A DNA stretch of 64,000 nt from Pseudomonas chlororaphis subsp. chlororaphis (lineage in GTDB: Bacteria > Pseudomonadota > Gammaproteobacteria > Pseudomonadales > Pseudomonadaceae), in the NCBI RefSeq assembly GCF_003945765.1, contig NZ_CP027712.1:2604001-2668000 (forward strand), written 5' to 3'. The notes under the pieces were generated by a model. That model was not told the DNA's origin, searched no databases, and saw only the letters and a list, made by a program, of their open reading frames with translations. The translations under genes and the position numbers were made by a program. This document shows positions 8,589 through 17,992 of the stretch, piece after piece. Numbering within the stretch: position 1 is the stretch's first letter; each line of letters starts with the position of its first letter.

Positions 8589-10741
8589 CCACTCATTCAA
8601 CCGTTGCCTCTGCAAGCTCTACCGCGGATGTAGCGAACCCCTGGCTGGACGCCATGCTACAAGTGGCCCGGCATTATCGGCTGGAGACCTCGACGGAGCG
8701 TGTGCGCGTCATGCTCGACTGGCAAACCGACCACCCGGCCGACGTCCAGCTCAAGCAAATGGCGCGCGACATGGGCATGTCGCTGTGTTTCGAGAAACCC
8801 GGCAAAGGCATTCTGGACCCCTGGCGGCTGCCGGTGGTGGCCGAGTTCGACAACGGCCAGGTCGGCGTCATCGAAAGTGTCGACAACGGCCAGTTCGTCG
8901 GCGTGCGCCTGAGCGGCGAGCAGGGCGTATTGCAGGCTTTGCCGGTAGCCGAGGTCTGCGCCCGGATACAACGGGTCTTGCTGTTGCGCCCTGAAGTGTC
9001 GACGCCCGATGCGCGGGTCGACGACTACATCAAGCCCTTCGAGGCCAACTGGTTCTGGAAACTGGCGCTGCACGACTGGCGGCGGTACTCCGATGTGATG
9101 CTGGCCTCGCTGATTGCCAACGTCCTGGCCCTGGGCGCCATGCTGTTCTCGATGCAGATCTACGACCGGGTGATTCCCGCCCAGTCCGAGCCGACCCTGT
9201 GGGTGCTGTTCGGCGGGGTGGTCATCGCCATCGTTTTCGAGTTCTGCATGCGCCTGTCGCGGACCCATCTGACCGACAAGATTGGCAAGCGCGCCGACCT
9301 GCGGATTTCCGACCGGGTCTTTGGCCATGCGCTGCGCATCCGCACCCAGGATCAGTCGAAATCCACCGGCTCCTTCATTTCGCAGATCCGCGAGCTGGAG
9401 CAGGTGCGCGAGCTGATCACCTCCACCACCGTGAACGCCATGGCGGACCTGCCGTTCTTCTTCCTGTTCCTCGGCGTGCTGTGGTACGTCGGCGGGATGA
9501 TGGCCTTGGTGCCGCTGGCGATCCTGCCGTTGCTGATCATTCCCGGCCTGCTGGCCCAGCGCTGGTTGGCCAGATACTCCAAGGAAGGCATGCGCGAAGC
9601 TTCGCTTCGCAACGCGATGCTGATCGAGGCCGTCCAGGGCAACGAAGACATCAAGCTGCTGCGTGCCGAGCAGCGCTTCCAGACCCAGTGGAACCACCTC
9701 AACCAGGTGTCGGCCGACATCAGCATGCGCCAGCGCTTCATCACCGGTGCGTTGATGACCTGGACCCAGGAACTGCAATCGCTGGTCTATGTGCTGGTGA
9801 TCCTGGTGGGCTGCTTCATGGTCATCAGCGGCGACATGACCACCGGCGCCTTGATCGGTGCCTCGATCCTGTCGTCGCGGATGATTGCGCCCCTGGCGCA
9901 ATTGTCGGGCGTCATGGCGCGCTGGCAGCAGGCCAAGGTCGCCCGCGAAGGCCTGGACGAGTTGATGAAGCGCCCGGTCGACCAGCCCCTGCACGGCAAG
10001 ATGCTGCACCGTCCGGTCATCCACGGCGACTACCGCTTCGACGGCGTGAAGTTCCGCTACGAGCAGGAGCAGAAGCAGCCGGCGCTGGAGATCCCCGGCC
10101 TGACGATCAAGGCCGGCGAGAAAGTGGCGATCCTGGGTCGCAACGGCGCCGGCAAGTCGACCCTGCTGCACCTGTTGTCCGGCTTGCAGGCGCCCCAGGA
10201 AGGCAACGTGCTGCTGGACTCATTGAACCTGTCGATGATCGATCCGTATGACGTGCGCCGTGACGTGGGCTTCCTCAGCCAACAGGCATCGCTGTTCTTC
10301 GGCTCGCTGCGCGACAACATCATCATGGGCAAACCCATGGCCACTGACGACGAGATCATCCAGGCACTGACCTTGAGTGGCGCGCTGTCGCTGGTGCAGT
10401 CGTTGCCCGATGGCCTGGATCACATGATCCGCGAGGGCGGCAAGGGCTTGTCCGGCGGCCAGCGGCAAATGCTCTTGCTGGCCCGCACGCTGATCCGCAA
10501 CCCCCGCGTGCTGCTGCTGGACGAGCCGACCGCCTGGCTCGACGAACTCAGCGAGCAGCAGCTGATTGAAAAGCTGCTGCCATGGCTCGAAGGCCGCACG
10601 CTGATCGTCGCCACCCACCGGCCGGCCGTCCTGAAATGGGTGGACCGCATCATCGCCGTGGACAAGGGCCGGATCGTCCTGGACGACACCAAACACATCG
10701 TCATCAGCCAGATGAGCAAACCGCGCGCATCCGCTGCCTGA
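8585..10741 (+). CDS. Type I secretion ABC transporter (LapB/BapC-type permease-ATPase)
   Basis: This 718-residue inner-membrane exporter has an N-terminal C39-peptidase-like domain (about 15-140). The domain shows no catalytic Cys at the expected place, so it is a docking rather than a cleaving domain, as in RTX-protein exporters. The ABC membrane domain spans about 160-440. The nucleotide-binding domain carries Walker A GRNGAGKST (about 518-526), signature LSGGQ (about 622), Walker B VLLLDEPT and the switch histidine in ATHRP. It overlaps the upstream TolC-like gene by four bases and sits 19 bases before the HlyD-like gene. Its substrate is most likely the adhesin encoded just upstream. Confidence 0.95.
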   Translation: MTTHSTVASASSTADVANPWLDAMLQVARHYRLETSTERVRVMLDWQTDHPADVQLKQMARDMGMSLCFEKPGKGILDPWRLPVVAEFDNGQVGVIESVDNGQFVGVRLSGEQGVLQALPVAEVCARIQRVLLLRPEVSTPDARVDDYIKPFEANWFWKLALHDWRRYSDVMLASLIANVLALGAMLFSMQIYDRVIPAQSEPTLWVLFGGVVIAIVFEFCMRLSRTHLTDKIGKRADLRISDRVFGHALRIRTQDQSKSTGSFISQIRELEQVRELITSTTVNAMADLPFFFLFLGVLWYVGGMMALVPLAILPLLIIPGLLAQRWLARYSKEGMREASLRNAMLIEAVQGNEDIKLLRAEQRFQTQWNHLNQVSADISMRQRFITGALMTWTQELQSLVYVLVILVGCFMVISGDMTTGALIGASILSSRMIAPLAQLSGVMARWQQAKVAREGLDELMKRPVDQPLHGKMLHRPVIHGDYRFDGVKFRYEQEQKQPALEIPGLTIKAGEKVAILGRNGAGKSTLLHLLSGLQAPQEGNVLLDSLNLSMIDPYDVRRDVGFLSQQASLFFGSLRDNIIMGKPMATDDEIIQALTLSGALSLVQSLPDGLDHMIREGGKGLSGGQRQMLLLARTLIRNPRVLLLDEPTAWLDELSEQQLIEKLLPWLEGRTLIVATHRPAVLKWVDRIIAVDKGRIVLDDTKHIVISQMSKPRASAA

Positions 10742-10760
10742 TCGCCGAACGGGAGAGATT

Positions 10761-11978
10761 ATGAACATCAAATTACCTTCATCCGATCGCCTGAACCCGA
10801 TCAACTTCAGCCTGACCCGTCCGGATCTGTTCGAAGCCCACAGCCGGCTTCCGCGGGCGTCGTGGTTCGTCTGGCTGACCTTCGCCGGTCTCGCCTTGCT
10901 GCTGGTCTGGGCGTACTGCTTCACCCTCGACGAGGTCTCCAGCGGCACCGGGAAAGTGATTCCCAGCTCGCGCGAGCAGGTCATTCAATCCCTGGAAGGC
11001 GGGATCGTGGCGCAACTCAACGTCAAGGAAGGCGACGTGGTGCAGGCCGGGCAAGTGCTTGCGCAACTGGACCGCACCCGTTCCGAGTCGTCGGTGGATG
11101 AAAGTTCTTCCCGGGCCCGCGCCGCTCTGGCAACGGCTAGCCGCTTGCGGGCGGAAGTGGAAGGTAGCGAGCTGACGTTTCCCGACTACGTCATGGAAGA
11201 CCCGGCCCTGGTGCGTTCGGAAACGGCGCTGTTCAAGTCGCGCAAGGACAGCCTGGCCAAGAGCCTGGCGGGCATCCAGGAAGCCCTGGCGCTGGTCAGG
11301 CGCGAGCTGGCGATGACCGAGCGCCTGGCGAAAATGGGCGCGGCCAGCAACGTCGAAGTCCTGCGCCTCAAGCGTCAGGCCAACGAACTGGAAATGAAGG
11401 CCAACGATACGCGCACCCAATACCTAGTGCGTTCGCGCGAAGAACTGGCCAAGGCCAACGGCGAAGTCGAAGCCCAGCAATCGGTGACCCGCGGGCGTGC
11501 CGACATGCTGTCGCGCCTGACGGTGGTGTCGCCGGTGCGCGGCGTCGTGAAGGATATCGAGGTCAATACCGTCGGTGGCGTAATTCCACCGAACGGACGA
11601 CTGATGGTGATCGTGCCGATCGAGGATCAGTTGCTGGTCGAGGCGCGGATCTCGCCGCGGGACGTCGCTTTCCTGCATCCGGGCCAGCGGGCCACGGTGA
11701 AGATCAGCGCCTATGACTACGCCATTTACGGCGGCCTGGAAGGCGAGGTGGTGACCATCTCGCCAGACACCATCCAGGACGATGTCAAACGCGATGTCTA
11801 TTACTACCGGGTCTTTGTCCGCACCCAAAGCGATTCGCTGTTCAACAAAAGCGGCGAAGCCTTCCCGATCTTTCCCGGGATGATCTCCACCGTGGACATC
11901 CACACCGGCGGCAAAACCGTTTGGGAGTACCTGGTCAAGCCGCTTAACAGAGCTCGCGAAGCCTTGCGCGAACGTTAA
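10761..11978 (+). CDS. HlyD-family membrane fusion protein of the adhesin exporter (LapC/BapD-type)
   Basis: This is the periplasmic adaptor joining the ABC exporter to the TolC-like channel, 405 residues. It has a short cytoplasmic N-terminus, one membrane segment (about residues 36-56, WFVWLTFAGLALLLVWAY), a biotinyl-lipoyl-like half (SLEGGIVAQLNVKEGDVVQAGQVLAQLD), a coiled-coil hairpin (about 115-240) and the C-terminal HlyD barrel (VVSPVRGVVKDIEVNTVGGVI). GGGAGAG immediately upstream supplies the ribosome site. It is the third exporter gene in the operon. Confidence 0.95.
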   Translation: MNIKLPSSDRLNPINFSLTRPDLFEAHSRLPRASWFVWLTFAGLALLLVWAYCFTLDEVSSGTGKVIPSSREQVIQSLEGGIVAQLNVKEGDVVQAGQVLAQLDRTRSESSVDESSSRARAALATASRLRAEVEGSELTFPDYVMEDPALVRSETALFKSRKDSLAKSLAGIQEALALVRRELAMTERLAKMGAASNVEVLRLKRQANELEMKANDTRTQYLVRSREELAKANGEVEAQQSVTRGRADMLSRLTVVSPVRGVVKDIEVNTVGGVIPPNGRLMVIVPIEDQLLVEARISPRDVAFLHPGQRATVKISAYDYAIYGGLEGEVVTISPDTIQDDVKRDVYYYRVFVRTQSDSLFNKSGEAFPIFPGMISTVDIHTGGKTVWEYLVKPLNRAREALRER

Positions 11979-12049
11979 GAGCCGCGTTGTACCCCACTAC
12001 CTTTTTGCGCACCGGGCTGGCCTTGGGTCAGCCCGGCAAGGAGCTTGTC

Positions 12050-13318
12050 ATGGCTAAAAAAAGAACTCGAAAGTCCGCTATTCCGGCGATCCGCAATTCG
12101 GCGCAGCTATTGATCGAAACCGCGAGCAAGCGCGCCAAGGCCCTGCATCAGCAAGGGCGCTACGAAGAGGCGCTCAATGTCTGCCAGCAAGCGATCCGCA
12201 TGGCGCCCGAACTGACCCAGGCCTGGACCGATGCGGCGGTCAACTGCCTGAAGCTCGAGCGTTGGCAGCAGGCAGTGGGTTATGCCGAACAGGCACTGGC
12301 GCGTGGAGGCCGCAGTTTTGCATTGTTCGACGCCTTGTCCCATGGTCATGGTGCGTTGCGGCAATGGGAAGACGTCAGGAAGTACGGCTTGATGGCCTTG
12401 CAACTGCGGGATCAGCGTTTCGGCATGACGCCAGCGGCGCCCCATGCGGCACCGGAAATGCCGCCTTTACCTTCCACACAAACCCAGGATAAGAACGTCA
12501 TTGCATTCTCGTTATTCGGTGCCGACTCCAAGTATTGCGAAACGGCAGTGCTTAACGTGATTGAGCAACCGAAGATCTATCCGCACTGGACGTGTCGCTT
12601 TTACATCGACGACAGCGTGCCGCCGAGCGTGGTCGAAAGACTGACCGTGGCCGGCGCGCAAATCGTGCCTGTCGATGAGCAGGCACATGGCTGGCCCGGC
12701 CCGATGTGGCGGTTTCTCGCGTTGCAGGATGAGCACCTGCACCGAGTGCTGTTCCGCGATGCCGACTCGGTGATTTCGATCCGGGAAGCCGAGGCGGTGG
12801 AGGAGTGGCTGCACAGCGATTGCCGGTTCCACTGCATGCGCGACAGCGGCACCCATACCGAGCTGATGCTGGCGGGGTTGTGGGGCATGGTGGCCGGCGC
12901 TTTACCGCCATTGCAGCAATTGACGCAAGCGTTCTTCGGCGCCGCTGTCGAGTCGCGGCACTTCGCGGACCAGTATTTCCTGCGCCAGCACGTCTGGCCT
13001 TACGCGCGGCAGAGCCTCATGCAGCATGATTCGATGTTCGGTTTCATGCAGGCACGGACCTTTCCGGGTGGCCCCATGCCGGCCGATTTTCACGTTGGCT
13101 ATGCCGAAGGTTCGCCGCTGTTCAAGGCCCAGACGGAATGGGCTGATGGCACCCCGGTGCAATGGACATTGCTGCTCAAGCAAGCGGAGCAAGACGTCGT
13201 GGTCTGTCGTTATCCTGGCGTGGTGAAGGCGGGGTTGGTGAGCGCGCATATCCCGGCACGGTTTGCCAGGATGATCAGTAGCACGGAGGCAGAGATCAGG
13301 TTGATGCGGTCCATATGA
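12050..13318 (+). CDS. TPR protein with a glycosyltransferase-like domain, linked to the adhesin exporter
   Basis: Translation most likely starts at ATG 12050 (MAKKRTRKS), with AAGGAG eight bases upstream; an earlier in-frame start at 11987 has no such site. The protein has 422 residues. Residues about 15-125 form tetratricopeptide-like helices (GRYEEALNVCQQAIRMAPELTQAWTDAAVNCLKL). The C-terminal two thirds resemble a GT-A type glycosyltransferase: VIAFSLFGADSKYCETAVLNV, a strand ending FRDADSVIS that could be the metal-binding DxD, and DQYFLRQHVWP. It follows the HlyD-like gene by 71 bases on the same strand, with no terminator between. Sugar transfer to the adhesin or to surface polysaccharide is possible. 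The exact function is not established. Confidence 0.7.
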   Translation: MAKKRTRKSAIPAIRNSAQLLIETASKRAKALHQQGRYEEALNVCQQAIRMAPELTQAWTDAAVNCLKLERWQQAVGYAEQALARGGRSFALFDALSHGHGALRQWEDVRKYGLMALQLRDQRFGMTPAAPHAAPEMPPLPSTQTQDKNVIAFSLFGADSKYCETAVLNVIEQPKIYPHWTCRFYIDDSVPPSVVERLTVAGAQIVPVDEQAHGWPGPMWRFLALQDEHLHRVLFRDADSVISIREAEAVEEWLHSDCRFHCMRDSGTHTELMLAGLWGMVAGALPPLQQLTQAFFGAAVESRHFADQYFLRQHVWPYARQSLMQHDSMFGFMQARTFPGGPMPADFHVGYAEGSPLFKAQTEWADGTPVQWTLLLKQAEQDVVVCRYPGVVKAGLVSAHIPARFARMISSTEAEIRLMRSI

Positions 13319-13453
13319 AAGGCATGGAGGCGTATAGCTTCTGTAGGCGCGAGGGAGAGAATGGGGCCTGGCACGCGATGAACGATAACTCGGTGGTAAA
13401 GACATTCCGCCTCGCGGCCATCGTGGACACGTCGGATCGCCGTCCGCTCGCTC

Positions 13454-14383
13454 CTACGGCAGGGTGGGCGGCGACCCCGGCTCGTCGAGGTTGTCGATGT
13501 GCTTGAAGCGCTCCACCAGAAAGTCGATCAGGCTGCGCACCCGCGCCGACAAGTGCAGCTGTTGCGGGTAGACCGCGTAGACGTCGGCGCGGGTCGGCGT
13601 CTGGTCTTCCAGCACCAGGCGCAGGCGGCCGCTGCGCACGTAACGGGCGATGTCCCATTCGGCCCGCAGCAGGATGCCGTAACCTTCCAGGGCCCAGTTC
13701 AGGGCCACCTCGCCGTCGTTGCAGCCCAGGGCGCCGCGGACCTTGACGTTCTGCGTGCGCCCGCCGTTGGTAAAGCTCCACACCCCGTAGGGCGTCTCGT
13801 TCTGGCGCAGGAAGATGCAGTTGTGCTGCTGCAGGTCTGCCAGGCGTTGCGGCACGCCATGCTTTTGCAGGTACAGCGGCGAGGCGCATAACAGGCGGCG
13901 GTTGGAGGCGATCTTGCGCGCATGGAAGGCCGCGTCCGGCAGGCTGCCGAAACGGATGCCCAGGTCGAAGCCGTGGGTCGCCAGGTCCAGCGGGTGGTCG
14001 CTGATTTCCAGCTGGATTTCCACCTCGGGGTAGCGCGCGAAGAACGCGGCCAGGGCCGGGCCGATGTAACGCCGGCCGAACCCCAGGGAGGCATTGACCC
14101 GGATCAGGCCCTTGGGGGTCGCCCGGCTGCTGCCGAGCAGCTGCTCGACCTCGTCGATCTGGGTCAGGATGCGCGCCGCGTGGGAGAAATACAGCTCACC
14201 TTCAGTGGTCAGGCTCATGGAACGGGTGGTGCGGTTGACCAGGCGGATGCCCAGCCGGGCTTCCAGCGCGGACAGGCGCTTGCTCACCGCCGGTGGGGTG
14301 ACGCCCAGCTCGCGGGCAGTGGCGGCGAGGCTGCCCTTGTTCGCCAGCAGGTAGAAAAACGACAGGTCGAGGCTCGGGTTCAT
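13454..14383 (-). CDS. LysR-family transcriptional regulator
   Basis: A 309-residue LysR regulator with an N-terminal winged HTH (LAATARELGVTPPAVSKRLSALEARLGIRLVNRTTRSMSLT, about 18-56) and a LysR substrate-binding domain (about 90-295). It is transcribed divergently from the tartrate/D-malate dehydrogenase gene. The 137-base gap holds inverted repeats suitable for LysR binding, so it probably controls that operon in response to a C4 acid such as tartrate or D-malate (compare DmlR). The effector is inferred only from the neighbours. Confidence 0.9.
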   Translation of the reverse strand: MNPSLDLSFFYLLANKGSLAATARELGVTPPAVSKRLSALEARLGIRLVNRTTRSMSLTTEGELYFSHAARILTQIDEVEQLLGSSRATPKGLIRVNASLGFGRRYIGPALAAFFARYPEVEIQLEISDHPLDLATHGFDLGIRFGSLPDAAFHARKIASNRRLLCASPLYLQKHGVPQRLADLQQHNCIFLRQNETPYGVWSFTNGGRTQNVKVRGALGCNDGEVALNWALEGYGILLRAEWDIARYVRSGRLRLVLEDQTPTRADVYAVYPQQLHLSARVRSLIDFLVERFKHIDNLDEPGSPPTLP

Positions 14384-14401
14384 TGGTAACTCAAAGTTAT
14401 G

Positions 14402-14446
14402 TATGTAGTGATTTTGAGTAACTCATGGGGCTTTTCTCACTACATA
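14402..14446. promoter_or_regulatory. 10-bp inverted repeat between LysR and the dehydrogenase gene
   Basis: TATGTAGTGA (14402-14411) and TCACTACATA (14437-14446) are perfect inverted repeats 25 bases apart. A second pair, ACTCAAA near 14390 and TTTGAGT near 14413, interleaves with it. This is a good candidate for the binding region of the divergent LysR regulator, which often contacts two spaced sites. Confidence 0.55.
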
Positions 14447-14460
14447 TACTCCGCCCACAC

Positions 14461-14487
14461 CCTGTCTGGACAGCCTTGTCCGACAGG
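14461..14487. promoter_or_regulatory. Long imperfect palindrome in the dehydrogenase leader
   Basis: The 27 bases from CCTGTCTGGACA to GACAGG read almost the same on both strands (CCTGTC.GGACA / TGTCC.GACAGG). The palindrome ends about 34 bases before the start codon. It could be an operator or form a leader hairpin. Confidence 0.4.
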
Positions 14488-14520
14488 CACAACAAGAAGG
14501 TAACGAGAAAGGGGTGGACC

Positions 14521-15576
14521 ATGAGTGCATACACAATTGCCACGATCCCGGGTGATGGCATCGGTGTGGAAGTGATCGCCGCGGGCGTCGAGGTGTTGCA
14601 GGCGCTGGCGAAGAAGTCGGCCTTCCAGCTGGACTTCAAACACTTTGACTGGAACTCCGACAACTACCTGAAAAACGGCTACTACATTCCTGAAGGCGGC
14701 CTGGCGGAGCTGAAGACCTTCGACGCCATCTTCTTCGGCGCGGTCGGCGCCCTCAACGTGCCGGACCATATTTCCCTGTGGGGCCTGCGCCTGCCGATCT
14801 GCCAGGGCTTCGACCAGTACGCCAATGTGCGTCCGGCGCGGGTGCTGCCTGGGGTGAAAAGCCCGTTGCACAACGGCGAGCAGATTGACTGGGTGGTGGT
14901 GCGGGAAAACTCTGAGGGCGAGTACTCCGGTAATGGCGGCCGGGTGCACCGCGGCCTGCCTGAAGAGGTGGCAACCGAGGTTTCGGTGTTCACCCGGTCC
15001 GGGGTCGAGCGCATTCACCGTTTTGCCTTCGAGCTGGCGCAAAGCCGCCCGCGCAAGCACCTGACCCTGGTCACCAAGTCCAACGCCCAGCGCCATGGCA
15101 TGGTGCTATGGGATGAGATCTTCTATGAGGTCGCCCGGGACTTCCCGGACGTCAGGGTCGACAAGGAACTGGTGGACGCGGTGACCACACGCATGGTGCT
15201 GAAGCCGGCGACCCTGGACGTGATAGTCGCCACCAACCTGCATGCCGACATCCTCTCCGACCTGGCGGCGGCGCTGTCCGGCAGCCTGGGCATCGCCCCG
15301 ACCGCCAACCTCAACCCTGCGCGGCGTTTTCCCTCGATGTTCGAGCCGATCCACGGCTCGGCCTTCGACATCACCGGCAAGGGTGTGGCCAACCCGATCG
15401 CGACCTTCTGGACGGCGGCGATGATGCTCGAACACCTGGGCGAAGCGGCCGCGGCCAAGCAACTGATGTCGGCCATCGAGGCGGTGACCGAGAGCGGCCT
15501 GCACACGCCTGACCTGGGCGGCACGGCCAGCACCCGGCAGATCACCGACGCGGTGCTCGCCCTGATCAATCGCTGA
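14521..15576 (+). CDS. ttuC: Tartrate dehydrogenase/decarboxylase or D-malate dehydrogenase
   Basis: This is an NAD-dependent beta-decarboxylating dehydrogenase of the isocitrate/isopropylmalate dehydrogenase family, 351 residues from ATG 14521 ([15 protein letters not shown]). GAAAGGGG upstream supports that start over an upstream in-frame one at 14425. Family features visible are the N-terminal IPGDGIG, the [11 protein letters not shown] loop, [21 protein letters not shown], the metal-binding ADILSDLAA segment and the [16 protein letters not shown] nucleotide-binding segment near the end. Enzymes of this type convert D-malate to pyruvate and act on tartrate. The DctA carrier downstream would import the substrate. 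TtuC and DmlA cannot be told apart by sequence reading alone. Confidence 0.88.
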   Translation: MSAYTIATIPGDGIGVEVIAAGVEVLQALAKKSAFQLDFKHFDWNSDNYLKNGYYIPEGGLAELKTFDAIFFGAVGALNVPDHISLWGLRLPICQGFDQYANVRPARVLPGVKSPLHNGEQIDWVVVRENSEGEYSGNGGRVHRGLPEEVATEVSVFTRSGVERIHRFAFELAQSRPRKHLTLVTKSNAQRHGMVLWDEIFYEVARDFPDVRVDKELVDAVTTRMVLKPATLDVIVATNLHADILSDLAAALSGSLGIAPTANLNPARRFPSMFEPIHGSAFDITGKGVANPIATFWTAAMMLEHLGEAAAAKQLMSAIEAVTESGLHTPDLGGTASTRQITDAVLALINR

Positions 15577-15667
15577 TTCACAGTCGTACTGCGGCACAAC
15601 GCCAGGGGGCGGGTCGCGATCCGCGCCCCTGGCATTTCCTGACAACAATAAGAATCAGGGCCCTGTG

Positions 15668-17008
15668 ATGAAAAGAATACTTGGCAAACTCTATGTGCAA
15701 GTCCTTATCGCCGTGATGCTCGGCGCCCTGGTCGGGGTGCTGGTACCGGAAACCGGCGCCGCGCTGAAACCCTTGGGCGACGCCTTTATCAAGTTGATCA
15801 AGATGCTCCTGGCGCCGGTGATCTTCCTCACCGTGGTCACCGGCATCGCCCGCATGGAAAGCATGAAGGAGCTGGGCCGGGTCGGCTTTCGCGCGCTGAT
15901 CTATTTCGAGGTGGTCTCCACCCTGGCGCTGGTGGTGGGGCTGGTGGTGGTGGACGTGTTCAAGCCCGGCGCCGGCATGAACATCGATGTCGCCAGCCTC
16001 GATACGTCCAGCCTGGGCACCTACACCAGCGCCGCCAGGCACGCCTCGTTCATGGACTTCGTGCTCAACATCATTCCCGACACCATCGTCGATGCGTTCG
16101 CCAAGGGCAACGTCCTGCAGATCCTGCTGTTTTCCATCCTGCTGGGCATTGCCCTGGCCCAGGTCGGACCGCGGGGCAAGTTCTTCGTCGATGCCCTGGA
16201 TAGCCTGATGCAGGGCATGTTCCGCATCGTCAACATGGTCATGCGCCTGGCCCCCATCGGCGCGTTCGGTGCCATTGCCTTCACCATCGGCAAATACGGT
16301 TTCGGCTCGCTGTTTTCCCTCGGCAAGCTGATGGCCTGCGTCTACCTGACCTGCGTGCTGTTCGTGATCTTCGTGCTGGGGCCGATCTGCCGCTACAGCG
16401 GTTTCAGCCTGTGGAAGTTCCTGCGTTTCATCAAGGAGGAGCTGTTCACCGTGCTCGGCACCAGCTCCTCGGAGTCGGTGCTGCCGCAGATGATTTCCAA
16501 GATGGAAAAGGCCGGTGTGTCCAAGCCGGTGGCCGGGATGATCATTCCCTCGGGCCTGACCTTCAACCCGGACGGGCAGGCGATCTACTACACCATCGCC
16601 GCCATCTTCATCGCCCAGGCGACCAACACGCCGCTGACCCTCACCGATCAGTTGATCGTGCTGGCGGTGCTGATGTTCACCTCCAAGGGCTCGGCGGGGG
16701 TCACAGGTTCGGGGTTCATCATTCTGGCGGCGACCCTGGCGTCGCTGGGCACCATTCCGGTGGCGGGCATGGTCCTGCTGTTGGGCGTCGACCGCTTCAT
16801 GTCGGAAGCGCGGGCGATCACCAACACCATCGGCAACGGGGTCGGCACCCTGGCCATCGCCAAATGGGTGGGGGCACTGGACTCGGCGAAGATGCACAAG
16901 GCGTTCAATGGCGAAGTGCAAGAGGCGCAGCCGGCGCCTGACAGCACGCCGCCGGCGAAAGCGGCCGGCACCTTGCTGCCCGGCCTGGAGAAGGCCTCTC
17001 GGGCCTAG
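15668..17008 (+). CDS. dctA: C4-dicarboxylate:cation symporter (DctA)
   Basis: This inner-membrane carrier of the DAACS family imports C4-dicarboxylates with protons or sodium. It has 446 residues from ATG 15668; a GTG codon lies immediately before. Visible family signatures include [28 protein letters not shown] in the N-terminal part, the serine-rich hairpin [16 protein letters not shown], the [25 protein letters not shown] motif and [19 protein letters not shown]. It lies 91 bases after the dehydrogenase gene on the same strand and probably shares its LysR control. A second carrier of the same family begins at 63238. Confidence 0.92.
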   Translation: MKRILGKLYVQVLIAVMLGALVGVLVPETGAALKPLGDAFIKLIKMLLAPVIFLTVVTGIARMESMKELGRVGFRALIYFEVVSTLALVVGLVVVDVFKPGAGMNIDVASLDTSSLGTYTSAARHASFMDFVLNIIPDTIVDAFAKGNVLQILLFSILLGIALAQVGPRGKFFVDALDSLMQGMFRIVNMVMRLAPIGAFGAIAFTIGKYGFGSLFSLGKLMACVYLTCVLFVIFVLGPICRYSGFSLWKFLRFIKEELFTVLGTSSSESVLPQMISKMEKAGVSKPVAGMIIPSGLTFNPDGQAIYYTIAAIFIAQATNTPLTLTDQLIVLAVLMFTSKGSAGVTGSGFIILAATLASLGTIPVAGMVLLLGVDRFMSEARAITNTIGNGVGTLAIAKWVGALDSAKMHKAFNGEVQEAQPAPDSTPPAKAAGTLLPGLEKASRA

Positions 17009-17022
17009 GCAGCCCTGGTCGC

Positions 17023-17463
17023 CTACAAGGCCTTGCTCATGAAGATCCGGCTGCTGCCCGCGGGCTCGCAAGGGATCTCGCCGAAGCGTTGCCAGCCGTG
17101 TTTTTCGTAGAACGACGGCGCCTGGAAGCTCAGGGTGTAGAGCACGGCCGAGCGGCAGCCGCGGCGCCGGCCTTCGTCTTCGCAGGCTTGCAGCAGTCGG
17201 GCGCCGAGGCCCGAGCCGCGCAGGCTGTCGGGCAGGTAGAACAGGTCGATGAACAACAGGCCCAGGGAGGTGCGGCCGCTGATGCCGCCCAGTACCTGGC
17301 CGGTTTGCGGGTCCTTGAGTTCCACGGCCAGGGGCTGGCGATCGTTGTAGCCGGTCATCTGTTCGTTGAAGGCGGCGAGGCCCTGGCCGAGCAGGGTTTC
17401 GAAGGTGCTGTCGATGGTGTTGCTGATAACGATCAAGGGGCTGGCCGTGACGGCGGGTTTCAT
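17023..17463 (-). CDS. GNAT-family N-acetyltransferase
   Basis: This small acetyltransferase has about 146 residues from ATG 17463 (MKPAVTASPL); an alternative ATG lies nine bases upstream at 17472. The acetyl-CoA binding motif A is visible as LFYLPDSLRGSGLGARLLQACEDEGRRRGC (a Q/RxxGxG/A variant). It is followed by AVLYTLSFQAPSFYEKHGWQRFGEIP, typical of the fold's end. The substrate is unknown. It sits in a run of minus-strand genes after the convergent dctA gene. Confidence 0.85.
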   Translation of the reverse strand: MKPAVTASPLIVISNTIDSTFETLLGQGLAAFNEQMTGYNDRQPLAVELKDPQTGQVLGGISGRTSLGLLFIDLFYLPDSLRGSGLGARLLQACEDEGRRRGCRSAVLYTLSFQAPSFYEKHGWQRFGEIPCEPAGSSRIFMSKAL

Positions 17464-17478
17464 AGGGAGCATTCCAGT

Positions 17479-17877
17479 TCAGGCATCGCGCAACAGGTCG
17501 TGGGCGTCGAGCAGACGGTAGGCGATTTCCGGGTTCTTCTCCAGGCCGCGGCGGATCGCGGCGGGGATCGACTGGCGGGTCTTGCGACACAGGCCCGGTA
17601 GCTCGTCGAGCTGGATGGCGATGCCGCGCATGCTGCGCACTTCGTTGAAGCTGGGGGCGATCTGCACGCGGATGCCCAGTAGTTCGTACATCCGCCGCTG
17701 CATGTGTTCGAGGTCGCTCAGACTTTGCAGGTTCTCCAGCCGCTCGAGCAGGCGCTTTTCCTCCTGGCGGGTCAGGCCGAGGATGCGCAGGTCGGTGCCA
17801 GGGGTTTGCAGCAGGCGCTCGCGCTCGCAATCGCAGGCGCCGGGTGGGCAAGGCTGGCGGATCTGGAAATCGGGCAT
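17479..17877 (-). CDS. Conserved hypothetical protein with a CPPGACDC motif
   Basis: This 132-residue soluble protein begins MPDFQIRQPCPPGACDCERERLL. Three cysteines near the N-terminus (CPPGACDC) could bind a metal or Fe-S centre. The rest is predicted helical and charged (LGLTRQEEKRLLERLENLQSLSDLEHMQRRMYELLG). It sits immediately upstream of the GNAT gene on the same strand, so the two may be co-transcribed. I do not recognise a characterised family. Confidence 0.7.
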   Translation of the reverse strand: MPDFQIRQPCPPGACDCERERLLQTPGTDLRILGLTRQEEKRLLERLENLQSLSDLEHMQRRMYELLGIRVQIAPSFNEVRSMRGIAIQLDELPGLCRKTRQSIPAAIRRGLEKNPEIAYRLLDAHDLLRDA

Positions 17878-17992
17878 CTATGGACTCCACTCGAAGCGAT
17901 CGCGGATCGCCGTTGCCCACGGGGTTGCCTGGAAATATACACAGACGGGGCAGGCTGTGGCGCGGGATTCGCCAGCCATGCCGCGGATTTTT

